DNA of 64,000 nucleotides from Kingella oralis (GCF_014054985.1 NZ_CP059569.1:248001-312000), one strand, 5' to 3'. Counted from the first letter of the stretch, positions 47,159 through 56,572 are shown. Numbers and translations: made by a program. The notes: a model not told the origin generated them from the sequence alone.

Positions 47159-48601
47159 CTAGGGCAAAATCAATGCCATAAACAAATTGCTGCTGCCGCG
47201 TTGCACCAGCAAGGGGATGTTTTTGCCTGCGCTGCTGATGGCGGCGTTAAAGTCTTCTTGGCTGTGCACTTCTTTGCCCGCCACTTCCAGCAAAATGTCG
47301 CCACGGCGCAAGCCTGCGTTGGCGGCGATGCCTTTCACATTGCTCACCACAATATTGCCGTTGCTGTTCACAATCAGCGTTAGGCCTGCGGCGGCAAATT
47401 GGAAATCGTCCACATTATCGCCGCGGTCGTTGCTTTGGCGTTCGGATTTGGCGGCGATGTCGTTTTGCGTGCCGAGCTTAATTTCTACATCCAGCATCTG
47501 CCCTTTGCGCCACACGCCCAGTTTTACGGTTTGGTTGGGTTTGAGCGAGCTGATGGTCATCGGCAAATCGCTGGATGAGCGCACTTCGTTGCCGTTCACG
47601 CTGCGAATAATATCGCCCACTTTTAAGCCGCCGCGTTCTGCAGGGCTGCCTGCCAGCACTTTGGCAACCAGCGCGCCTGTGGCTTTGTCTAGCCCAAAGG
47701 TTTTGGCTAAATCGTAGCTCACTTCTTGAATCACCACGCCCAACTGCCCGCGCGACACCTTGCCGGTGGCTTTAAGCTGGTCGGCAACGTTCATGGCAAC
47801 GTTAATCGGAATGGCGAACGAGATGCCCATAAAGCCACCGCTGCGGCTGTAAATTTGCGAATTGATGCCGACCACTTGCCCTTTGAGGTTAAACAAAGGC
47901 CCGCCTGAATTACCTGGATTGATGGCAACGTCGGTTTGGATAAACGGCATATAGCCATCATCGGGCAGGGTGCGGTTTTTGGCGGACACGATGCCCGAGG
48001 TAACGCTGTTTTCAAAGCCAAACGGTGCGCCAATAGCCGCCACCCATTCGCCTGATCTCAGCTCGTCGGGGTTGCCGATTTTGACGGTGGGCAGGTTTTT
48101 GGCTTCAATTTTGAGCAGGGCAACGTCGGATTTTTCGTCTTGCCCGATGAGTTTGGCAGGGTATTGGCGTTTGTCGTTTAGGGTTACTTTGATGTTGGTC
48201 ATGCCCTTGATGACGTGGGTGTTGGTGAGGATGTAGCCATCGGGGCTGATGATGAAGCCCGAGCCGAAGTTGGCGCTGGTGGCGTTGTCGTCTTCGGAAA
48301 AGTCGGGGGCGTTGGGGGTGAGCCGTTTAAAAAATTCCATAAATGGGTCTTCGTTGCCGTTGTTGTCGTCTTCATCGCGTTCGCGCGAGGCTTGGATATT
48401 AACGACTGCGCCGCCTTCGCGGGCAACCAGTTGGGCAAAATCGGGCAGCATCATGCCCACTGTGCCATCGGCTTTGGGCGGCTCGGTTTGTTTGATGATG
48501 CTGGGCGGCTCGGATGCGGCGGGGGGAGTGGGTGTGTTGTCGCCGCAGGCGGCAAGGGCGAGGGCGGCGAGGATGGGTAGGGAGAGAAGAGATTTGTTCA
48601 T
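47159..48601 (-). CDS. DegP/DegQ-type serine protease, lipoprotein
   Basis: 480 residues. It is a periplasmic HtrA protease that degrades or refolds damaged proteins. A lipobox (LALAAC, Cys19) suggests attachment to a membrane, unlike soluble DegP. The catalytic triad is His in LTNTHVI, Asp in KSDVALLKI and Ser in NPGNSGGPLF. Two PDZ domains follow (about 280-370 and 400-475). A long Asp/Asn-rich linker (RERDEDDNNGNED) precedes the protease domain. Belongs to the MucD/DegQ type. Confidence 0.94.
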   Translation of the reverse strand: MNKSLLSLPILAALALAACGDNTPTPPAASEPPSIIKQTEPPKADGTVGMMLPDFAQLVAREGGAVVNIQASRERDEDDNNGNEDPFMEFFKRLTPNAPDFSEDDNATSANFGSGFIISPDGYILTNTHVIKGMTNIKVTLNDKRQYPAKLIGQDEKSDVALLKIEAKNLPTVKIGNPDELRSGEWVAAIGAPFGFENSVTSGIVSAKNRTLPDDGYMPFIQTDVAINPGNSGGPLFNLKGQVVGINSQIYSRSGGFMGISFAIPINVAMNVADQLKATGKVSRGQLGVVIQEVSYDLAKTFGLDKATGALVAKVLAGSPAERGGLKVGDIIRSVNGNEVRSSSDLPMTISSLKPNQTVKLGVWRKGQMLDVEIKLGTQNDIAAKSERQSNDRGDNVDDFQFAAAGLTLIVNSNGNIVVSNVKGIAANAGLRRGDILLEVAGKEVHSQEDFNAAISSAGKNIPLLVQRGSSNLFMALILP

Positions 48602-48723
48602 TTTTAAGGTGTCCTTTTAGGCTTTTCAGGCTGCCTTGGGATATTTGATTGATGGGGATGGGCGTGCGATAAGCGGTGGCGGCGTTATCGCGTTGGTGCT
48701 ATATGGGGAAACTCGCCGCAAAA

Positions 48724-49425
48724 TCAACCGAGTGAGAATAATGTTTTGCCGTGTTGTTTGAGCCATGCTTGGGCGGCGGGGCTTTGCGGGTGGTGTTGGC
48801 GCACCAGCTGCCAGAAGGCGCGGCTGTGGTTGGGATGGCGCAGGTGACAAAGCTCGTGGACGCACACATAATCCTGCACGCTTTCGGGGGCGCAAATCAA
48901 CCGCCAGTTGAGCTTGATGCCCGTGCGCGCGCGGCATACGCCCCAAAAGGTTTTGGCGTGGGTGAGGCTGATGGCGGCGGGGATGAGTTGCAGGCGTTGG
49001 CTGTGGGCGGCAAACTTGGGCAGCAGGGTGGCATCGGCAGCCTGAAACAGGTGTTGGCGCAGCAAATCGCGTTGCTCGGCGGGGTTGGATTGCTGCGGCA
49101 GCCTGAAAAGGCGTTGACGGTCGCAGCGTTCTATTTGGGCGACGGGGGCGGGGCGCAGGGCGTAGGGTTCGCCTGTAAACAGGATGCTGGGCGGCAGGGT
49201 TTCAGGCTGCCCTGCCAGCGCGGCGGGGGCTTGTTGCAGGATGCGGATAAGCGTGGCTTCGTTGTCGCGCAGCCAGTTTTGCAGTTGGGCGGGGCTGAAC
49301 CATTTGGGGATGCTGAGGTTGAGGCTGCTGGCATCGCGGGCGCGGATGATGATGTTGCGTTGGGTGTTGCGTTTGATGTGCAGGGCGACGGGGGCGTGGT
49401 TGGCTAGGGTGTGGATTTGAATCAT
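48724..49425 (-). CDS. YgjP-like (DUF45) zinc metallopeptidase
   Basis: 233 residues from the ATG at 49425; upstream frame passes through DUS. The zinc-binding motif HELCHLRHPNHSRAFW (HExxH with a third His) and the family stretch WGVCRARTGIKLNWRLICAP identify the YgjP/M48-related group. In UvrD-linked or stand-alone forms the role is unclear. The N-terminal part NTQRNIIIRARDASSLNLSIPK is the family's usual N-terminal beta region. It is probably co-transcribed with nothing else. Confidence 0.88.
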   Translation of the reverse strand: MIQIHTLANHAPVALHIKRNTQRNIIIRARDASSLNLSIPKWFSPAQLQNWLRDNEATLIRILQQAPAALAGQPETLPPSILFTGEPYALRPAPVAQIERCDRQRLFRLPQQSNPAEQRDLLRQHLFQAADATLLPKFAAHSQRLQLIPAAISLTHAKTFWGVCRARTGIKLNWRLICAPESVQDYVCVHELCHLRHPNHSRAFWQLVRQHHPQSPAAQAWLKQHGKTLFSLG

Positions 49426-49440
49426 GGGTTGGGTGGGTAA

Positions 49441-49491
49441 GGGCAGCCTGAAAACGGGGGCGGGGTATTTCTTGTTTTCAGGCTGCCTTAT
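49441..49491. repeat. DUS pair upstream of the YgjP-like gene
   Basis: GGGCAGCCTGAAAAC and TTTTCAGGCTGCCTT in the 187-bp gap; could end transcription coming from plsC. Confidence 0.5.
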
Positions 49492-49530
49492 TCGTTTCAG
49501 GTTGATACTGTTGTCAAACCTGCAACGATT

Positions 49531-49609
49531 GAACATCAAAGGCTCGCCGACATCGTTCTGAGCAGCAAAGCCCTGTTGAATAACACATTTGGCGACGAGC
49601 TATCGCCAA
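49531..49609 (-). repeat. Dispersed ~80-bp intergenic repeat, copy 2
   Basis: GGCTCGCCGACAT at the left and TTTGGCGACGAGCTATCGCC at the right; AAAGCCCTGTTGAATAA in the middle, as in the copy at 27297. It abuts the DUS that ends plsC. Confidence 0.65.
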
Positions 49610-49612
49610 TTT

Positions 49613-50341
49613 TCAGGCTGCCTGTTTGGGCTTCACATTGGAAATTTCTGCCTGACGCGCTTCAATCCAATCTTCGCAAAGCTGCATCAAATCGGCTTCG
49701 CTTTCGGCGGCTTGGTAGGAAATTGGCTCGCCGATTACCACTTGAATCACCCCTGGTTTTTTCCAGATGGCGTTTTTCGCCCAAAATTCGCCGCTGTTGA
49801 GCGCAACGGGCACGATGTCCATTTCAAACAGTTTTGCCATGCGCGCGCCGCCCAGTTTGTAGCGCCCGCGTTCGCCTGCCGGCACGCGCGTGCCCTCGGG
49901 AAAGATGACAATCCACAAGCCTTGCTGTTTGCGCTTTAAGCCTTGTTCGGACAGCATCCGCATGGCATCTGCGCCTGCTTTGCGGTCAATGCCGATGGCG
50001 CCGCCCAGTTTCAGCGCCCAGCCGAAAAAGGGGATGCGGAACAATTCTTTCTTTAAAACATAGGTTTGCAAGGGGAAGATTTGTTGCAGGGCGAAGGTTT
50101 CCCAGCCGCTTTGGTGTTTGGAGCAGATGATGGCGGGCGCAGCGGGGATGTTTTCTCTGCCACGCACTTCGTAGCGCAGCCCGACAATGTGTTCTAGCAC
50201 CCACAACAATAGCGCTGTCCACGCTTTGCCCACGCGGTTCACGCCTTTGGGGAACGGCGCGGCAAGCACGGCGCAGAGAAACATAATGGGGAGGGTGAGG
50301 GCGAGGACGATGTAGTAGATGATGTTTTTTAGGTAAATCAT
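49613..50341 (-). CDS. plsC: 1-acyl-sn-glycerol-3-phosphate acyltransferase
   Basis: 242 residues from the ATG at 50341. PlsC makes phosphatidic acid at the inner membrane. A hydrophobic N-terminus (IIYYIVLALTLPIMFLCAVLAA) is followed by the catalytic box SKHQSGWET, which has Glu in place of the usual Asp (H-x4-E), a variant known in some PlsC groups. The substrate motif is FPEGTRVPAGE. The stop codon lies in a DUS (C-terminus KQAA). The next gene upstream is only 29 bases away, so they share a transcript. Confidence 0.93.
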   Translation of the reverse strand: MIYLKNIIYYIVLALTLPIMFLCAVLAAPFPKGVNRVGKAWTALLLWVLEHIVGLRYEVRGRENIPAAPAIICSKHQSGWETFALQQIFPLQTYVLKKELFRIPFFGWALKLGGAIGIDRKAGADAMRMLSEQGLKRKQQGLWIVIFPEGTRVPAGERGRYKLGGARMAKLFEMDIVPVALNSGEFWAKNAIWKKPGVIQVVIGEPISYQAAESEADLMQLCEDWIEARQAEISNVKPKQAA

Positions 50342-50370
50342 GGGGTGGTCTTTTTCAGGCTGCCTTGTGG

Positions 50371-50904
50371 TTATTCGTATTCTTGCCAAATTTCGCGTAA
50401 TTTGGCTGCTTGATGCTTGCGGTGTTGGCGATGGACGATTTGGTTGGAACGCCAGATGTTTTTGTTGGAGGTGGCGCGGTTCATAATTTGCACGAGCTGC
50501 AAGCCTTGCTCTGGGTGTTTGCGGCTGATGGTTAAGCGCGGCGATTTGGTTTGCGTGCCTACGCGCCAGTTGCGGATGCGTTTGCAGGCGAGGATTTTTT
50601 CGGCTTGGATGCGCAGTTGCGCGTTGTAATCCCATTGCTGCGCGGGGTTAAGCGGCGGCAAGCCGAGGCGGGAAAGCGCGACGTAGGTGTTGAAATCTTT
50701 GACCAGCAAAAAATCGTAGAACTTGGGGAAATAGTGCTTTGCCAAGGCTAACACGGCTTGCTTTTCGGCTTCGCTTAGCTTGTTGTTTTCCAAAATGGAG
50801 CGGTAGAGCGCGAGCGGGTTGAAGTCGGCGTATCGGGCGTGTTGCGGGATGATTTGGCGGTATTGGGCTAGGGTTAGGGTGTTGAAGGGGCGGTTGAGTT
50901 TCAT
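50371..50904 (-). CDS. Conserved-looking protein of unknown function
   Basis: 177 residues, basic, with no signal peptide or membrane segment. The N-terminal half is helical (LALYRSILENNKLSEAEKQAVLALAKHYFPKFYDFLLVKD); the C-terminal half is rich in Arg, Lys and His (KRIRNWRVGTQTKSPRLTISRKHP..HRQHRKHQAAKLREIWQEYE), as in nucleic-acid-binding proteins. I do not recognise a family. It is directly upstream of plsC in the same direction and probably in one operon with it. Confidence 0.75.
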   Translation of the reverse strand: MKLNRPFNTLTLAQYRQIIPQHARYADFNPLALYRSILENNKLSEAEKQAVLALAKHYFPKFYDFLLVKDFNTYVALSRLGLPPLNPAQQWDYNAQLRIQAEKILACKRIRNWRVGTQTKSPRLTISRKHPEQGLQLVQIMNRATSNKNIWRSNQIVHRQHRKHQAAKLREIWQEYE

Positions 50905-51146
50905 GGTGATGGTTATGTTGAATGGTGTTTCAGGCTGCCTTTTGGGGTTTCAGGCTGCCTTAACGGATTTATACGTTGAATGTTGTTTCAGGCTGCCTCT
51001 ATTAGCAGGCGGGTGTCGGCGAGCCGCCGACGTTCCATTTTCGCTACGCTGAACTGGTTTTCAGGCTACCTTTTGGGCTTCATTTCGCCAAATGGCGTTT
51101 TCAGGCTGCCTTTGGCGCATAACAAGGGCGACAAACCTGTTTGCGC
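50905..51146. other. Gap with DUS cluster and partial repeat
   Basis: 242 non-coding bases. They hold five DUS-type sites in the same orientation, one of variant form (TTCAGGCTACCT near 51060), and the fragment GTCGGCGAGCCGCCGACGTTCCATTTT near 51014-51040, an end of the dispersed intergenic repeat. Confidence 0.6.
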
Positions 51147-52253
51147 TCACAACCCGTCGCCCATGCCGTTAGCAATATCGCGCACGGCGGTTACATACAT
51201 TCGGCTGTGGTTGTAGTGCCACACGGTGTAGAAGTTGTTAAGCCCGATGTAGTATTGGTATTGGTTGGGCGCGGTTTCCAAGCGGTAGAGCAGAGCGGGT
51301 TCGCTGTCGGCAACGCTGCCCAAGGGTTGTACGCCCATTTGGCGCAGTTGCCCAACGGTGTGGTTGAGCGCGGTTTTTTCGTTGAGCAGGGCTTGGATTT
51401 GCGGGGTTTCTTGGGCAACGTTTGCGCCAATCAGCATGGGTTTGCCCGTTTGCCAGCCGTGTTGTTTCATGTAATTGGCAACGGAGGCGGCTACATCGGG
51501 CACGCTGCTCCAAATGTTGCGCTGGCGGTCGCCGTCAAAATCCACGGCGTATTGGCGAAAGCTGGACGGCATAAACTGCGGCATGCCCATCGCGCCGGCG
51601 AAGCTGCCTGTGAAGCTGAACGGGTCGCGGTTTTCCTGACGGGCAAGTTGCAAAAATTCGCCTAATTCTTTTTGGAAAAACGCGCCACGGCGGGGGTAAT
51701 CAAACGCCAGCGTGGCGAGTGAATCGGCAACGCGGATGCTGCCTGAATTTTTGCCGTATTGGGTTTCTATGCCGATGATGGCAACGATTAACTCGGCGGG
51801 CACGCCGTATTGCTGCGCGGCGCGGTCGATGGCGGCGCGGTTTTGCGCGTAGAACGCTCGCCCTGCGCTGATTTTCAGGCTGCCTGAATTGTTGGCAGCA
51901 AATTTGTACCACGGCTGGGTGGTAGCGGGGCGGTTCATGGTGTTGATGAGGTTGCCGCGATAGTTTACTTGGGCGAAAAAGTTGTTCAGATAATCCAGCG
52001 GTAAGCCGTTGTGTTGGTGTTGATATTGGATAAAGGCTTGCACGTTGGGGTTGGCAAGAAAGCCTGTTTGGGCTACGGGCGCGGCGGCTTGGTTGAAAAA
52101 TGGCGGCTCGGCTGCGGCTTGGCGGTTGTTCAGCATTTCCATCAGCGGGTCTTGCGCGGGTTTGGCGGGCAGCTCGGCTTCGGGCGGCGCGCTGGTGCAG
52201 GCGGCGAGCAGCGTGGCAAGGGCTAGGGCGGCAAGGGCTTTGATGTGGGGCAT
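51147..52253 (-). CDS. mltB: Membrane-bound lytic murein transglycosylase B
   Basis: 368 residues. It cuts peptidoglycan between MurNAc and GlcNAc, leaving anhydro-MurNAc. A lipoprotein signal ends with lipobox LLAAC. The catalytic Glu is in AIIGIETQYGKN, and AMGMPQFMPSSFRQYAVDFDGDRQRNIWSSVPDVAASVANYM is the family core. The length equals that of E. coli MltB (361). Monocistronic. Confidence 0.95.
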   Translation of the reverse strand: MPHIKALAALALATLLAACTSAPPEAELPAKPAQDPLMEMLNNRQAAAEPPFFNQAAAPVAQTGFLANPNVQAFIQYQHQHNGLPLDYLNNFFAQVNYRGNLINTMNRPATTQPWYKFAANNSGSLKISAGRAFYAQNRAAIDRAAQQYGVPAELIVAIIGIETQYGKNSGSIRVADSLATLAFDYPRRGAFFQKELGEFLQLARQENRDPFSFTGSFAGAMGMPQFMPSSFRQYAVDFDGDRQRNIWSSVPDVAASVANYMKQHGWQTGKPMLIGANVAQETPQIQALLNEKTALNHTVGQLRQMGVQPLGSVADSEPALLYRLETAPNQYQYYIGLNNFYTVWHYNHSRMYVTAVRDIANGMGDGL

Positions 52254-52483
52254 GGCGTGTAAACGGGGGTTAATTTGACGGGTGCGAGTTTAACAAATTA
52301 TGGCGGGTTGGGTATGGTTTTAAAATGTAAACGGGCGGTGATTTTCAGGCTGCCTAAAATATGATTTTGCTTTATAATCAGATTTGTATTTTGCTAATCT
52401 GTGTTAAGCTACGTTTATAAACGGCGGGCGCAATGCTGTTTAGAACAATAGTTTTAATTTACAAAAATAAAAGGAAATCAACC
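52254..52483 (+). promoter_or_regulatory. AT-rich gap before the ribbon-helix-helix gene
   Basis: 230 bases without a gene. TATAAT at 52373-52378 is a possible -10 box, followed by AGATT..AATCT arms (about 52380-52401) that could be an operator for the small DNA-binding protein downstream. One DUS is near 52344. Confidence 0.4.
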
Positions 52484-52669
52484 ATGAACCAAGCTGTAAA
52501 ACCGAAAAAACCTACCCTGTCGCGCAAGGAAAAAGAAGCGCAGCGCGGCGTGCGCCAATGCTCTTTCCGCTTGAAAGTGGAAACGATTGAGAAACTGGAT
52601 AAGCTGGCGGCGGAAACGGGGCTTTCGCGCACGGCGGTGTTGGAATGGTTGGTAACCAACGGTTTATGA
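52484..52669 (+). CDS. Small ribbon-helix-helix (CopG-like) DNA-binding protein
   Basis: 61 residues, start at 52484 with AAAGGAA upstream. A basic N-terminus (KPKKPTLSRKEKEAQRG) precedes RQCSFRLKVETIEKLDKLAAETGLSRTAVLEWLVTNGL, a strand-helix-helix pattern. RHH proteins bind DNA as dimers and are often repressors or antitoxins, but no toxin gene is next to it. AT-rich flanks. Confidence 0.8.
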   Translation: MNQAVKPKKPTLSRKEKEAQRGVRQCSFRLKVETIEKLDKLAAETGLSRTAVLEWLVTNGL

Positions 52670-52871
52670 TGCAGATGGATTTTCAGGCTGCCTTTGATGA
52701 CGCGCGATGCGGATTGAAAGGCAGCCTGAAAATTGCGCCGGCGGTTGAACGCGCCGCCTTGTTGTCCTTTGCCGCGTGCCGGTCTATTGCGCCGATAAAC
52801 CGTTTTCAGGCTGCCCAATCTTCCGTGCGCATTGGTTTATAATTTCCCTTTCACACACACAAGGAAACGCC

Positions 52872-54212
52872 ATGCAATTGCCTGTTATCCAACCCGAATA
52901 TACCCCATATCTGTTTGATTTTGAAAAAACGCTGCTGCAAAACCACAGCAAAATAGAAGCATGGTTTCGCAGCCAATGGAAGCAACACCGCCCGCCGTTT
53001 TACGGCTCTGTGGACATCCGCAACGCGGGCTACAAAATGGCTTCCATTGATATGAATTTGTTTCCCGGTGGCTTCAATAATCTGAACCCCAATTTTATCC
53101 CGTTGAGCACCATTGCCGCGCAAGATGCGGTGGAACGCGCCTGCGAAAGCGCGAAATCGGTGCTGCTGATTCCCGAAAACCACACGCGCAACACCTTTTA
53201 TTTGCAAAATGTGTACGCGCTGGCGGGCATTTTGCGCGATGCGGGCTTTGAAGTGCGCATCGGCAGCCTGAATCCCGAAATCACCGCGCCCACCGCGCTA
53301 GAAACCGCGCAGGGCAACACCATCACGCTGGAACCCTTGCAACGCACGCGCGATCGCGTTCACTTGGCGGACGGTTTTTCGCCTTGCTTTATTTTGCTTA
53401 ACAACGATTTATCCGCAGGCGTGCCTGAGATTTTGCAAGGCATCAGCCAAACCGTGTTGCCTCCGCTGCATGGCGGCTGGACCACGCGGCGCAAAACCGC
53501 CCACTTTGCCGCGTATAACCAAGTTGCCGCCGAGTTTGCCGCGCTGCTGGGGCTGGATGAATGGCAAATTAACCCCTATTTTGAGCAAGTGAGCGGGCTG
53601 GATTTCCAAGAACGCGAGGGCGAAGACGCGCTGGCGGCGGCGGTGGAGCGCGTGTTAGCCAAAACCCAAGCCAAATATGCCGAAAAAGGCATCCGCGACA
53701 AGCCGTTTGTGATTGTGAAAGCCGATGCCGGCACATATGGCATGGGCGTGATGAGCGTGAAATCTGCCGACGAGGTGCGCAGCCTGAACCGCAAAAACCG
53801 CAACAAAATGGCGAAAATCAAAGAAGGCTTGGAAGTGAGCGAAGTGATTGTGCAGGAAGGGATTTATACCTACGAAACGCTGGGCGGCGCGGTATCTGAG
53901 CCTGTGGTTTACATGATGGACCGTTTTGTGATTGGCGGCTTTTTCCGTGTGCACGAAGGGCGCGGCAACGATGAAAACCTAAACGCAGGCGGCATGGTGT
54001 TTGTGCCGCTGGATGAGAGTATTCCCAGCGCAGGCAGCGCATCGGACGCGGCAACCGAGGAGCATTGCAAGCGCGTGTTTGAGCAATGGGACGAGCTGGG
54101 CATTCCGCGCCCCAATCCCGACTGCCCCGATTGCGCGGGCAACCGCCTGTATGTTTACGGTGTGATGGCAAGATTGTCGCTGTTGGCGGCGGCGATTGAG
54201 CTGGAGCAGTAA
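52872..54212 (+). CDS. gshA: Glutamate-cysteine ligase
   Basis: 446 residues from the ATG at 52872 (AAGGAAAC upstream). It makes gamma-glutamylcysteine, the first step to glutathione. The sequence matches the beta-proteobacterial/acidithiobacillus type, with SVDIRNAGYKMASIDMNLFPGGFNNL and PFVIVKADAGTYGMGVMSV, rather than the E. coli GshA fold. gshB is not adjacent. A DUS pair ends the gene. Confidence 0.93.
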   Translation: MQLPVIQPEYTPYLFDFEKTLLQNHSKIEAWFRSQWKQHRPPFYGSVDIRNAGYKMASIDMNLFPGGFNNLNPNFIPLSTIAAQDAVERACESAKSVLLIPENHTRNTFYLQNVYALAGILRDAGFEVRIGSLNPEITAPTALETAQGNTITLEPLQRTRDRVHLADGFSPCFILLNNDLSAGVPEILQGISQTVLPPLHGGWTTRRKTAHFAAYNQVAAEFAALLGLDEWQINPYFEQVSGLDFQEREGEDALAAAVERVLAKTQAKYAEKGIRDKPFVIVKADAGTYGMGVMSVKSADEVRSLNRKNRNKMAKIKEGLEVSEVIVQEGIYTYETLGGAVSEPVVYMMDRFVIGGFFRVHEGRGNDENLNAGGMVFVPLDESIPSAGSASDAATEEHCKRVFEQWDELGIPRPNPDCPDCAGNRLYVYGVMARLSLLAAAIELEQ

Positions 54213-54238
54213 AGCAAAACGCGGCAGCAACAGATGAA

Positions 54239-54276
54239 AGGCAGCCTGAAAATGGGGAATGGTTTTCAGGCTGCCT
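54239..54276 (+). terminator. DUS-pair terminator of gshA
   Basis: AGGCAGCCTGAAAA and TTTTCAGGCTGCCT with a 10-base loop. Confidence 0.75.
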
Positions 54277-54309
54277 CAACCTTATAACTTACAAACCAAA
54301 GGAACCCCC

Positions 54310-55236
54310 ATGCCCCCAAAAATCCCCACCCACCTATTCACAGGCTTTCTTGGCACAGGCAAAACCAGCGCCATCCGTAGTTTAATCGCGCAAAAACCGC
54401 AACACGAGCAATGGCTGATTATCGTTAACGAGTTTGGCGAAATTGGCATAGACGGCGCGGTGTTGGCAGAAAACGGCATCCCTGTTGCCGAAATATCAGG
54501 CGGCTGCTTGTGTTGCAGCGCGGGCGCGCAAATGGACAGCACTATCCGCGCCATGCTGAAAAAAAACACGCCGCAGCGCATTTTGATTGAAGCCAGCGGA
54601 CTGGCTCACGCCGCAGGCATCATTGACGAATTGCGCGCGCCCGAATTTGCCGACACGCTAGACATCGCCGCCGTGTTCACGCTGATAGACCCGCGCCAGT
54701 TTATTGACGACAACTACGCGCAAAACCCGCTCTATCGCGACCAAATCAGCGTTGCCGATGTGTTGGTTGCCAGCAAATTAGACCTTTGCACCAGCGAGCA
54801 AATCGCCGCCTTTCGCGCCAAAGCCGCCCAGTTGTTCCCACCCAAATCGCTGGTTGCCGAAGTGCAAAACGCTGAGCTGGACATCGCATGGCTGGCGACC
54901 CCCACCGCCGAAAAATCGCGCTACCGCATCCAAGCCCTGCCTGAAAACACGCTTGGCTACCAATCGCAAGGCTACACCTTCCCCGCAGGGCGCGATTTTG
55001 ATGGCGAAAAACTCATCCAATTTTTTAACGACTTGCCGCAGTTTACGCAAGGCTTGGTGCGTGCCAAAGGCGTGTTTCAAGTGTTGGGCACATGGGTTTG
55101 GCTCAATTGGACAGACGGGCAATGGGGTGCCAACCAAATCGCATGGCGGCGCGACAGCCGCTTTGAGCTGATTGCCCAAGCCTTTGATGCCGACGAGATT
55201 GAGCGCAGGTTAAACGACGCGCTGGAAGCCGAATAA
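54310..55236 (+). CDS. CobW/G3E-family GTPase, metal chaperone
   Basis: 308 residues from ATG 54310 (AAAGGAA upstream). The P-loop is GFLGTGKTSAIRSLI at about 8-22; the zinc-binding CxCC is in SGGCLCCSAG near 66-72; NEFGEIGIDG and VASKLDLC (NKxD-like SKLD) complete the GTPase. The C-terminal domain is short. Such proteins deliver zinc or cobalt to enzymes. The group with a C-terminal CobW_C domain includes ZigA/YeiR; the metal cannot be fixed from sequence. Confidence 0.9.
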   Translation: MPPKIPTHLFTGFLGTGKTSAIRSLIAQKPQHEQWLIIVNEFGEIGIDGAVLAENGIPVAEISGGCLCCSAGAQMDSTIRAMLKKNTPQRILIEASGLAHAAGIIDELRAPEFADTLDIAAVFTLIDPRQFIDDNYAQNPLYRDQISVADVLVASKLDLCTSEQIAAFRAKAAQLFPPKSLVAEVQNAELDIAWLATPTAEKSRYRIQALPENTLGYQSQGYTFPAGRDFDGEKLIQFFNDLPQFTQGLVRAKGVFQVLGTWVWLNWTDGQWGANQIAWRRDSRFELIAQAFDADEIERRLNDALEAE

Positions 55237-55240
55237 CATT

Positions 55241-55331
55241 AAGGCAGCCTGAAACGGCGTTTCGTGTAGCCAAAAGCGTTTTTCGCTGCGGTTTGAACTC
55301 CGCTGAAACCCGTTTTCAGGCTGCCTTTTGT
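55241..55331 (+). terminator. DUS pair after the CobW gene
   Basis: AAGGCAGCCTGAAACGG pairs with CCCGTTTTCAGGCTGCCTT; the loop is long (about 55 bases), so it is a weak terminator. Confidence 0.5.
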
Positions 55332-55414
55332 TGCGCACGATAGGCAGCCTGAAAATCCTTTTCCCCATTTTCGCGCGTAACGCCGCGCACCACTTTCCCC
55401 TAGCCCCACCACCC

Positions 55415-56158
55415 ATGAACGACAGCCAACTTTTGCGATACAGCCGCCACATCCTGCTCAACGAAATCAGCATCGAAGGACAGCAAAAACTGCTCAACGC
55501 CACCGCGCTGGTGGTCGGCTGCGGCGGTTTGGGCGCGGCTGCCTTGCCCTATCTTGCCGCCGCAGGCATCGGCACGCTCATCATTGCCGACCACGACCGC
55601 GTGGACGAAACCAATTTGCAACGCCAAATTAGCTACCGCGAGCAAGACATCGGCAGCCTGAAAACCGAAGCCATGCAGCAATTTTTGCAGCAGCAAAATT
55701 CAGCCTGCCGCATAGAAACGCACGGCAAACTAGATGCAGCTGCGTTAGCAGAGCTTGCGCCGCGCTGCGATGTGATACTGGATTGCAGCGACAATTTCAC
55801 CACGCGCCAAGCGATTAACGCCGCCGCCGTTGCCGCGAAAAAGCCGCTGGTGTCGGGCGCGGCAGTGCGCTTTGATGGACAGCTCGCCGTTTACCGCCCC
55901 GACCTTGCCGATACGCCTTGCTATGCCTGCCTGTTCCCGCCCGACACGCCCAGCCCCGATGCCGCCTGCGCCACGTTTGGCATTTTTGCGCCGCTGGTGG
56001 GCATCATCGGCGCGATGCAAGCCGCCGAAGCGTTGAAAATCATCATCGGCTTGCCCAGCGAACACGGCGTGTTGAAGTGCTACAACGCGCTCAGCGGCGC
56101 ATGGCAGGCGTTTAAAATCCAAAAAAATTCAGGCTGCGCGGTGTGTAGGGCAGCCTGA
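55415..56158 (+). CDS. moeB: MoeB/ThiF-family adenylyltransferase
   Basis: 247 residues from ATG 55415. It adenylates the C-terminus of a sulfur carrier protein such as MoaD or ThiS. The nucleotide site is LVVGCGGLGAAALPYLAAAGIG, with RQISY, DCSDNFTTRQAINAA and the zinc Cys pairs CYAC (near 168) and CAVC (near 243). The stop codon is in a DUS (C-terminus CRAA), so the last zinc cysteine is four residues from the end. MoeB or ThiF cannot be separated without context; no moaD or thiS is near. Confidence 0.88.
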   Translation: MNDSQLLRYSRHILLNEISIEGQQKLLNATALVVGCGGLGAAALPYLAAAGIGTLIIADHDRVDETNLQRQISYREQDIGSLKTEAMQQFLQQQNSACRIETHGKLDAAALAELAPRCDVILDCSDNFTTRQAINAAAVAAKKPLVSGAAVRFDGQLAVYRPDLADTPCYACLFPPDTPSPDAACATFGIFAPLVGIIGAMQAAEALKIIIGLPSEHGVLKCYNALSGAWQAFKIQKNSGCAVCRAA

Positions 56159-56330
56159 AAAACGAACGGGGATTGTTTGTTGGCAGCCGTCGCCATAAGC
56201 CGTGAAACGTTGTTTTGACGGCGAACCGATGTCGTGTTTTGTTGACTGAGCACGAATTGCAAATCGCCTTGCCATTAGGCATTCGCGCAAGCAAAAAATA
56301 TTAGGACGAGTTAAAAGACATCGGCGCAAA

Positions 56331-56377
56331 CCAAGGCAGCCTGAAAATCGGTCATACGGTTTTCAGGCTGCCTTTGG
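56331..56377 (+). terminator. DUS-pair hairpin after moeB
   Basis: CCAAGGCAGCCTGAAAA pairs with TTTTCAGGCTGCCTTTGG over an inner ATCGG..CGGT part. It lies 170 bases after the gene. Confidence 0.6.
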
Positions 56378-56514
56378 TTTTGGGGGTAATGGTGTGGCAA
56401 CATCCGTTTGCGTTTCGTGGGCTTGCGTCTTTACTGCGCTGAGCGGTTTTGCATTCACCGCCGCATTCCTTGCGACATTCGGTTTTCAGGCTGCCTTGGC
56501 GCATGGCAGATTTG

Positions 56515-56572
56515 TTGCCAGCGCAGGCGTTTCGCCGCCTACCACGAGCAGGGGCAAGCCCCTGCACCCCGC
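56515..56572. repeat. 58-bp intergenic repeat, copy 1
   Basis: Identical but for one base to 61393-61450. It contains two hairpins: GGCG-TTT-CGCC and GCAGGGGC-AA-GCCCCTGC. The whole 658-base gap 56159-56816 is non-coding and made of DUS and repeats; an 89-codon frame through it (56394) has no credible start or family. Confidence 0.85.

Noticed and set aside
52484..52669. Small ribbon-helix-helix protein as antitoxin of a toxin-antitoxin pair
   Set aside because: No toxin-sized gene is next to it; neighbours are gshA and mltB.
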